From contig CAMLNA010000104.1 of NCBI GenBank assembly GCA_946481025.1, positions 1 to 15,943 on the forward strand: a stretch of DNA of 15,943 nucleotides. Direction: 5' to 3'. The position numbers and the translations under genes are program-made. The notes under the pieces are model-generated. The model was given only the letters and a program-made list of their open reading frames with translations. It was not told where the DNA came from and ran no database searches. Each line of letters opens with the position of its first letter. Position 1 is the stretch's first letter. The stretch is from an uncultured Rivibacter sp. Lineage in GTDB: Bacteria; Pseudomonadota; Gammaproteobacteria; Burkholderiales; Burkholderiaceae. Shown piece after piece: positions 8,655 to 15,943 of this stretch.

Positions 8655-9593
8655 ATGGAGCCCACGACGCTGGAAAGAAGCGCGGCCACCGTGGATGAAG
8701 CCGCCACCCCGCGCGCGCTGTTCGAAAGCACGGGGGTGAAGGCCGTGCTCGAACAGCTCGACGCCGATCTGGTGGGGCTGGCGCCGGTGAAGGGCCGCAT
8801 CCGCGACATCGCCGCGCTGCTGCTCATCGACAAGCTGCGCGCTCGCCAGGGCCTGCAGTCGCAGCCGCCTTCGCTGCACATGTGCTTCACCGGCAACCCC
8901 GGCACCGGCAAGACCACGGTGGCCCTGCGCATGGCCGAGGTGCTCAGGCAGCTGGGCTATGTGCGCCGAGGCCACCTCGTGGCCGTCACGCGCGACGACC
9001 TGGTCGGCCAGTTCATCGGCCACACCGCGCCCAAGACCAAGGAGGTCATCAAGAAGGCCATGGGCGGCGTGCTGTTCATCGACGAGGCCTACTACCTCTA
9101 CCGTCCCGAGAACGAGCGCGACTACGGCCAGGAGGCCATCGAGATCCTGCTGCAGGTGATGGAGAACCACCGCGACGACCTGGTCGTGATCCTCGCCGGC
9201 TACAAGGACCGCATGGACACCTTCTTCGGCAGCAACCCGGGGATGGCGTCGCGCATCGCCCACCACATCGACTTTCCCGACTACGACGAGGCCGAGCTGC
9301 TGCAGATCGCGCAGCTCATGCTCGCGCGGCTCAACTACCGCTTCGATGCCGCCGCCGAAGCGGCTTTCGCGCGCTACGTGCGGCTGCGCCGCGGCCAGCC
9401 GCATTTCGCCAATGCGCGTTCCATCCGCAATGCGATCGACCGCATGCGCCTGCGCCACGCGACGCGGCTGTTCAAGGCCGACGAGGAACTCAGCCGCGAA
9501 CAGCTGTGCCTGCTCCAGGCCGAAGACGTGCTCGCCAGCCGGGTGTTCCTCGGCGCCCGCCCCCTCGAAGACGACAGGAGGAATGCCGCATGA
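8655..9593 (+). CDS. cbbX: Red-type RuBisCO activase, AAA+ protein CbbX
   Basis: The product (312 residues) is an AAA+ ATPase that pulls on the CbbL C-terminal tail to release inhibitory sugar phosphates from red-type RuBisCO. ATG 8655 was chosen because GAGG (8646-8649) lies 5 bases upstream; the open frame reaches further back but into cbbS. Motifs in order: Walker A GNPGTGKT (80-87), the pore-loop region [13 protein letters not shown] (about 116-128), Walker B VLFIDEA (139-145), the ILAGYKD sensor-1 strand, SNPGMASR with the arginine-finger candidate Arg200, and a sensor-2 region [12 protein letters not shown]. Length and motifs fit the proteobacterial CbbX family, whose members form RuBP-stimulated hexamers. 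The cbbY start overlaps the stop. Confidence 0.97.
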   Translation: MEPTTLERSAATVDEAATPRALFESTGVKAVLEQLDADLVGLAPVKGRIRDIAALLLIDKLRARQGLQSQPPSLHMCFTGNPGTGKTTVALRMAEVLRQLGYVRRGHLVAVTRDDLVGQFIGHTAPKTKEVIKKAMGGVLFIDEAYYLYRPENERDYGQEAIEILLQVMENHRDDLVVILAGYKDRMDTFFGSNPGMASRIAHHIDFPDYDEAELLQIAQLMLARLNYRFDAAAEAAFARYVRLRRGQPHFANARSIRNAIDRMRLRHATRLFKADEELSREQLCLLQAEDVLASRVFLGARPLEDDRRNAA

Positions 9594-10399
9594 CCACCCT
9601 CCGGGCCCTCATCTTCGACATCGACGGCACGATGGCCGACACCGAGGAGCTGCACCGCCGCGCCTTCAACACCGCCTTCCAGCGTGCCGGGCTCGACTGG
9701 GCGTGGAGCCGCGAGACCTACCGCGAGCTGCTCACCACCACCGGCGGCAAGGAGCGCATCGCGCGCCACGTCGAAAGCCTGCCCGACGTGACACCCGCGC
9801 AGCGCCGCGCGCTGCATGCGCGCATCGCCGAGATCCATGCCGACAAGACGCGCCTGTACGGCAGCGTGGTGGCCGCGGGCAGCCTGCAGCTGCGCGAGGG
9901 CGTGGCCCGCCTCATCGCCGAAGCGCGCGAGGCCGGCTGCCAGCTCGCGATCGCCAGCACCACCACCGCGGCCAATGCGGTGGCGCTGCTCGAAGCCACG
10001 CTGGGCCCCCGGGCGCCCGACCTCTTCGACGTCATCGCCTGCGGCGACCTCGTGGCTGCCAAGAAGCCCGCGCCCGACATCTACCAGCTGGTGCTCCGCA
10101 CCCTGGGCCTCGCGCCCGAGGAAGCGGTGGCCTTCGAGGACTCGGTCAACGGCCTGCGCGCGGCGGTGGCTGCCGGCCTGTGGACGGTGCTGACGCCCAC
10201 CTTCTGGACCGAAGGCGGCGACTTTTCCGAAGCCGCCTTGCTGCTGCCGCACCTGGGCAACCCGGGCCGCGAGCTGCCGGGCGAACCGGGCGGCCGGCTG
10301 CGGCACGCCGCGTGGCTCACCCTCGCCGAGCTGCAGGCGCTGCGCTGCCCGCCGCGCCCGCACAGCGCGGTGCGGGCGCTCTACCAGGGAGCATGGTGA
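9590..10399 (+). CDS. cbbY: HAD-family xylulose-1,5-bisphosphate phosphatase CbbY
   Basis: This encodes 269 residues. The ATG at 9590 overlaps the cbbX stop as ATGA and has a full AGGAGG 8 bases upstream. HAD motifs are visible: nucleophile Asp10 in FDIDGT (Asp12 acid/base), Ser/Thr in IASTTT, Lys in [10 protein letters not shown], and acidic EDSVNG. A helical cap domain lies at about 17-90. CbbY removes a phosphate from xylulose-1,5-bisphosphate, a misfire product that inhibits RuBisCO, and so complements CbbX, which ejects such inhibitors from the active site. The TTTGGK motif (about residues 45-50) in the cap is typical of CbbY and supports the assignment over generic HAD phosphatases. The C-terminal tail (about 210-269) is Pro/Arg-rich. 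Confidence 0.95.
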   Translation: MTTLRALIFDIDGTMADTEELHRRAFNTAFQRAGLDWAWSRETYRELLTTTGGKERIARHVESLPDVTPAQRRALHARIAEIHADKTRLYGSVVAAGSLQLREGVARLIAEAREAGCQLAIASTTTAANAVALLEATLGPRAPDLFDVIACGDLVAAKKPAPDIYQLVLRTLGLAPEEAVAFEDSVNGLRAAVAAGLWTVLTPTFWTEGGDFSEAALLLPHLGNPGRELPGEPGGRLRHAAWLTLAELQALRCPPRPHSAVRALYQGAW

Positions 10400-11103
10400 T
10401 GGGCACGCTCAACGAGTACGACGCGATCGCCTTCGACCTCGACGGCACGCTGATCGACAGCGCGCCCGACATCGCCTTCGCCCTGGGCACGGCGCTGCGC
10501 GAAGCGGGGTTGCGCAGCTTCTCGCTGGCCGAGGTGCGCCGATGGATCGGCGACGGCCCCGACGTTCTGATCGGCCATGCGCTCGTCGCGCAGGGGATGG
10601 GCGACGCCTCGGCCGAGCTGCGCTCGCAACTGCGTGCGGGCTTCGACGTCGCCACCCTGCAGGCACCCCTGGCCCGCGGCGCGGTGTTCGACGGCATCGA
10701 GCACGTGGTCACGCAGCTCGCGCGGGTGATGCCGCTGGTGGTGGTCACCAACAAGCCGACCGTGCTGGCGCAGGCGGTGCTGGCCGCCGCGCGCCTGCTG
10801 CCGCACGTGTGCGCCGTGTTCGGCGCCGATGCCCCCGAGCATCGCAAGCCCGCGCCGCACCTGCTGCTGGCCGCCGCCCGCCGGCTGGGCATGGCGCCCG
10901 CGCGCCTGCTGATGGTGGGCGACGGCCCGGCCGACGTGCGCGCCGCGCGGGCGGCCGGCTGCGGCGCGGCGCTGGTGGAGTGGGGCTACGCCCATGCAGC
11001 CGTGCAGGACGACGGCCTGGCGCCGCCGCCGTGGCGGGTGCGCACCCCGCACCAATTGCTCGGCTGCGCGCTGCTCGACGCCTGCGCGACGACGAATTTC
11101 TAG
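10399..11103 (+). CDS. cbbZ: Phosphoglycolate phosphatase, HAD family
   Basis: This encodes 234 residues. ATG 10399 overlaps the cbbY stop by one base (TGATG) and has AGGGAG 7 bases upstream; ATG 10393 and GTG 10396 are in frame but too close to that site. HAD motifs: Asp13-x-Asp15 in [21 protein letters not shown] (motif II), KPAP, and [15 protein letters not shown] (motif IV). The product hydrolyses 2-phosphoglycolate formed by the RuBisCO oxygenase reaction, the first step of photorespiratory salvage. It follows cbbY, whereas in Cupriavidus necator cbbZ lies later, after cbbT. Homology to the gph phosphatases makes substrate assignment good but not exclusive. Confidence 0.93.
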   Translation: MGTLNEYDAIAFDLDGTLIDSAPDIAFALGTALREAGLRSFSLAEVRRWIGDGPDVLIGHALVAQGMGDASAELRSQLRAGFDVATLQAPLARGAVFDGIEHVVTQLARVMPLVVVTNKPTVLAQAVLAAARLLPHVCAVFGADAPEHRKPAPHLLLAAARRLGMAPARLLMVGDGPADVRAARAAGCGAALVEWGYAHAAVQDDGLAPPPWRVRTPHQLLGCALLDACATTNF

Positions 11104-11131
11104 GGCCTGTCAACGCTATTTGGAGAACGCC

Positions 11132-12208
11132 ATGCTGATCGGAGGTCGAACCACGCTGACGCAGTTCCTCATCGAGGAACGGCGCCGCCACCCGCACTCC
11201 ACCGGTGACCTCAATGCGCTGATCACCGACGTGTCGGTGGCCTGCAAGTCCATCGCCGGCAAGGTTGCCTTCGGCGCGCTGGCCGGCGTGCTGGGCAATG
11301 CCGGCACCGGGGCCAACGTGCAGGGCGAGGAGCAGAAGGCGCTCGACGTCCTGGCCAACGAGATCTTCGTGCGCAGCACCGAATGGGGCGGCAACGTCGC
11401 CGGCCTCGTGTCGGAGGAGATGGAGGCGCCTTACCAGCTGCCCGCGCAGCACCCGCGAGGCAAGTACCTGCTGCTGTTCGACCCGCTGGACGGCTCGTCC
11501 AACATCGACGTCAACGTGTCGGTGGGCAGCATCTTCTCGGTGCTGCGCGCACGCACGCCGGGGGCCGACCCGCAGCCCGCGGACTTCCTGCAGCCCGGTA
11601 CCGAGCAGGTCTGCGCCGGCTACGCGATCTACGGACCCTCGACCATGCTGGTGCTCACCTTCGGCACCGGCACGCATGCCTTCACGCTCGACCCGCACCT
11701 GGGCGAATGGATGCTGAGCCACCCGAACCTGCAGGTGCCGCGGCAGACCCGCGAGTTCGCCATCAACGCGTCCAACAGCCGGTTCTGGGAGCCGGCGGTC
11801 AAGCGCTACGTCGACGAATGCACCGCCGGCCGCAGCGGCCCGCGCGACGCCGACTTCAACATGCGCTGGATCGCCTCGCTGGTGGCCGAGACGCACCGCA
11901 TCCTGATGCGCGGCGGGGTGTTCCTGTACCCGCGCGACAACAAGGACCCCTTGCGCCCGGGCCGCCTGCGCCTGCTGTACGAAGCCAACCCGATCTCCTT
12001 CCTGGTGGAACAGGCGGGAGGCCTGGCGAGCACCGGGCGCCACCGGCTGATGGAGGTGCAGCCCGAAGGCCTGCACCAGCGCATCGGCTTCGTGTTCGGT
12101 TCGGCCGAAGAGGTCGAGCGCATCGAGCAGTACCACGAGGAGCAGCTCATCGACGACAGCTACCACTCGCCCCTGTTCGGCCAGCGCGGCCTCTTCGCGG
12201 CGGTGTGA
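11132..12208 (+). CDS. cbbF: Class I fructose-1,6-/sedoheptulose-1,7-bisphosphatase
   Basis: This encodes 358 residues. ATG 11132 has GGAG 6 bases upstream; the frame is open further back but overlaps cbbZ. Metal and substrate motifs of class I enzymes are present: VQGEEQK (about 63-69), SEEME (94-98), and [20 protein letters not shown] (113-132) with Asp117 and Asp120. [36 protein letters not shown] (about 285-304) complete the active site. It dephosphorylates fructose-1,6-bisphosphate, and in autotrophs often sedoheptulose-1,7-bisphosphate, in the regeneration phase of the cycle. It sits between cbbZ and cbbP, with a 28-base gap before it and 9 bases after it; this FP pair is conserved in betaproteobacterial cbb operons. 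Confidence 0.97.
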   Translation: MLIGGRTTLTQFLIEERRRHPHSTGDLNALITDVSVACKSIAGKVAFGALAGVLGNAGTGANVQGEEQKALDVLANEIFVRSTEWGGNVAGLVSEEMEAPYQLPAQHPRGKYLLLFDPLDGSSNIDVNVSVGSIFSVLRARTPGADPQPADFLQPGTEQVCAGYAIYGPSTMLVLTFGTGTHAFTLDPHLGEWMLSHPNLQVPRQTREFAINASNSRFWEPAVKRYVDECTAGRSGPRDADFNMRWIASLVAETHRILMRGGVFLYPRDNKDPLRPGRLRLLYEANPISFLVEQAGGLASTGRHRLMEVQPEGLHQRIGFVFGSAEEVERIEQYHEEQLIDDSYHSPLFGQRGLFAAV

Positions 12209-12217
12209 AGGAATGCC

Positions 12218-13096
12218 ATGTCCATCAAGCACCCCATCATTGCCATCACCGGCTCCTCGGGCGCCGGCACCACCTCGGTGACGCGCACCTTCGAGAACAT
12301 CTTCCGCCGCGAGGCCGTGAGCGCGGCGATCATCGAAGGCGACAGCTTCCATCGCTACGACCGCCAGGCCATGAAGGTGGCCATGGCCGAGGCCGAAAGG
12401 AACGGCAAGACGCACTTCAGCCATTTCGGCACCGATGCGAACCTCTTCGCCGAGCTCGAGGACCTGTTCCGCCAGTACTCCGAGACCGGCACCGGCCGCG
12501 CGCGCAAGTACCTGCACGACGAGCTGGAGGCGGCGCCCTTCGAGCAGCCGCCGGGCACCTTCACCGAGTGGGCGCCGCTGCCCGAATCGGAGCTGCTGTT
12601 CTACGAGGGCCTGCACGGCGGCGTGAAGACCGACAGGCACGACGTGTCGCGCTACCCCGACCTGCTCATAGGCGTGGTGCCGGTCATCAACCTGGAATGG
12701 ATCCAGAAGATCCATCGGGACAAGGCCACCCGCGGCTATTCCACCGAGGCCGTGACCGACGTGATCCTGCGGCGCATGCACGAATACGTGGAGTTCATCT
12801 GCCCGCAGTTCACGCGCACGCACATCAACTTCCAGCGCGTGCCGGTGGTCGACACCTCCGACCCCTTCGTGGCGCGCACCATCCCCACCGCCGACGAGAG
12901 CCTGGTGGTGATCCGCTTCGCCAACCCGCGCGGCATCGACTTCCCCTACCTGCTGTCCATGCTGCACGACTCGTGGATGTCGCGGGCCAACACGCTGGTG
13001 GTGCCGGGCGGAAAGATGGAACTCGCCATGCAGCTGATCTTCACGCCGATGATCCTGCGGCTGGTGGAGCGGCGCCGCAAGGCCATGGTGGCTTGA
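12218..13096 (+). CDS. cbbP: Phosphoribulokinase, proteobacterial (class I)
   Basis: This encodes 292 residues, starting at an ATG with AAGGA about 5 bases upstream, right after cbbF. The P-loop is GSSGAGTTS (12-20), with Thr in place of the usual Lys, which is normal for class I bacterial enzymes. Asp42, the catalytic base candidate, and His45 and Arg49, which contact ribulose-5-phosphate, are in EGDSFHRYDR (40-49), in the same positions as in Rhodobacter enzyme. Further conserved segments are HFGTDANLFAELEDLF, TGRARKYLH and EGLHGG. It phosphorylates ribulose-5-phosphate with ATP to make RuBP and is typically allosterically activated by NADH and octameric. Together with RuBisCO it defines the Calvin cycle. 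Confidence 0.98.
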   Translation: MSIKHPIIAITGSSGAGTTSVTRTFENIFRREAVSAAIIEGDSFHRYDRQAMKVAMAEAERNGKTHFSHFGTDANLFAELEDLFRQYSETGTGRARKYLHDELEAAPFEQPPGTFTEWAPLPESELLFYEGLHGGVKTDRHDVSRYPDLLIGVVPVINLEWIQKIHRDKATRGYSTEAVTDVILRRMHEYVEFICPQFTRTHINFQRVPVVDTSDPFVARTIPTADESLVVIRFANPRGIDFPYLLSMLHDSWMSRANTLVVPGGKMELAMQLIFTPMILRLVERRRKAMVA

Positions 13097-13144
13097 CGAG
13101 CCATCGAGACATTGAGCAACCAGCCAAGACGGCAGGGACAGGCC

Positions 13145-15217
<2,073 letters not shown>

Positions 15218-15230
15218 ACCCCGATTCATC

Positions 15231-15290
15231 CACCGCAGAGACGCAGAGGACGCGGAGCACCGCAGAGACGACTTGTGTTCCTCCGCGGTG
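15231..15290. repeat. Repeated and inverted motif in the cbbT-cbbA gap
   Basis: The 13 bases caccgcagagacg occur twice (15231-15243 and 15258-15270), and an inverted, nearly complementary copy ctccgcggtg follows (15281-15290, 9 of 10 bases complementary to the direct copies). The second copy and the inverted copy can form a hairpin with a 13-base loop. From memory, similar CACCGCAGAGACGCAGAGG-like repeats occur between genes in many proteobacterial genomes; this recollection is unchecked. The element lies outside coding sequence and no transposase is present. Confidence 0.6.
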
Positions 15291-15320
15291 AAGGTATTCC
15301 GCAACTTCAAGGAACCCACC

Positions 15321-15943
15321 ATGCCCATGATCTCCCTGCGACGCCTGCTCGACCACGCCGCCGAGCACGGCTACGGCGTGCCGGCTTTCAACGTCAACAA
15401 CCTGGAGCAGATCCAGGCCATCATGCAGGCCGCCCACAAGACCGACAGCCCGGTGATCCTGCAGGCCTCGGCCGGCGCGCGCAAATATGCCGGCGAGCCC
15501 TTCCTGCGCAAGATGGTCGAGGCGGCCGTCGAGATGTACCCGGGGCTGCCGCTGGTGCTGCACCAGGACCATGGCGCGAGCCCCGCGGTGTGCCTGCAGT
15601 CCATCCGCTGCGGCTTCACCAGCGTGATGATGGACGGCTCGCTGCTCGAAGACGCCAAGACGCCCGCGAGCTACGACTACAACGTCGAGGTGACGCGCAA
15701 GGTGGTCGAGATGGCGCATGCGGTGGGCGTGTCGGTCGAGGGCGAGCTCGGCTGCCTGGGTTCGCTCGAATCGGGCCAGGCCGGCGAGGAAGACGGCGTC
15801 GGCGCCGCAGGCACGCTGTCGCACGAGCAGCTGCTCACCGACCCCGCCCAGGCCGCCGACTTCGTGGCACGGACGGGTGTGGACGCATTGGCCATCGCCA
15901 TCGGCACCAGCCATGGCGCCTACAAGTTCAGCCGCAAGCCGAC
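15321..15943 (+). CDS. cbbA: Class II fructose-1,6-bisphosphate aldolase, 3'-truncated by the window edge
   Basis: 207 codons are present; the gene runs off the window. ATG 15321 has AAGGA 7 bases upstream; ATG 15327 is an alternative. Residues 4-40 match the class II N-terminus ([20 protein letters not shown]). The active-site motif HQDHG (81-85, with catalytic Asp83 and zinc ligand His84) and [10 protein letters not shown] (about 139-148) are visible, followed by the family's acidic insertion and a GTSHGAYKF segment near the end that carries a zinc ligand His. It condenses dihydroxyacetone phosphate with glyceraldehyde-3-phosphate or erythrose-4-phosphate. It is usually the last gene of betaproteobacterial cbb clusters, but anything after it lies outside this window. 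No promoter was recognised in the gap before it. Confidence 0.96.
   Translation, partial: MPMISLRRLLDHAAEHGYGVPAFNVNNLEQIQAIMQAAHKTDSPVILQASAGARKYAGEPFLRKMVEAAVEMYPGLPLVLHQDHGASPAVCLQSIRCGFTSVMMDGSLLEDAKTPASYDYNVEVTRKVVEMAHAVGVSVEGELGCLGSLESGQAGEEDGVGAAGTLSHEQLLTDPAQAADFVARTGVDALAIAIGTSHGAYKFSRKP

Noticed and set aside
12248..12277. P-loop of phosphoribulokinase lacking the usual Lys (GSSGAGTTS)
   Set aside because: This is the normal form in class I bacterial phosphoribulokinases, so it is not a defect.
13112..13144. TTG start for cbbT at 13112
   Set aside because: ATG 13145 is better placed behind AGGGA and matches the usual transketolase N-terminus.
15231..15270. CRISPR-like array in the cbbT-cbbA gap
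   Set aside because: There are only two 13-base copies with a 14-base spacer and an inverted third copy, and no cas genes; it is not an array.

Overview
The window is very GC-rich and densely coded, from a proteobacterium. The red-type (form IC) RuBisCO operon with cbbX, cbbY and cbbZ, next to a lanthanide-type methanol dehydrogenase cluster, best fits a facultatively autotrophic, methylotrophic betaproteobacterium of the Burkholderiales (Methylibium/Rubrivivax-like). That placement comes from gene content and order alone; no 16S or other marker is present.

Left part, minus strand (about 5584 down to 1): a periplasmic methanol oxidation cluster. From its upstream end the order is xoxF (PQQ methanol dehydrogenase with the lanthanide-ligand Asp), a 140-bp gap with a perfect 14-bp hairpin and a competing alternative hairpin, xoxG (monohaem cytochrome c), xoxJ (periplasmic binding-protein-like partner), a trypsin-like serine protease with TPR-like repeats, an exported protein of unknown function, and a small exported cysteine-containing protein cut by the window edge. 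From xoxG onward the genes overlap by 4 bases or nearly abut, so they look like one translationally coupled unit.

Middle (5585-6733): cbbR, a LysR-type regulator on the minus strand, is divergent from the cbb operon. The AT-rich gap between them carries a LysR-type dyad and weak promoter candidates for both directions.

Right part, plus strand (6734 to the end): the Calvin-Benson-Bassham operon cbbL-S-X-Y-Z-F-P-T-A: form IC RuBisCO large and small subunits, red-type activase, xylulose-1,5-bisphosphate phosphatase, phosphoglycolate phosphatase, fructose/sedoheptulose bisphosphatase, phosphoribulokinase, transketolase and a class II aldolase running off the end. Spacing is tight except for a 103-bp gap before cbbA, which holds a repeated-and-inverted sequence motif.

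Together the two halves suggest methanol oxidation in the periplasm supplying electrons, and eventually CO2 after further oxidation, with carbon fixed by the Calvin cycle. No gene for formaldehyde or formate oxidation, PQQ synthesis, cbbE, cbbG or cbbK is visible here. No tRNA, rRNA, CRISPR array, insertion sequence or prophage gene was seen, and no gene-free stretch exceeds 300 bases.
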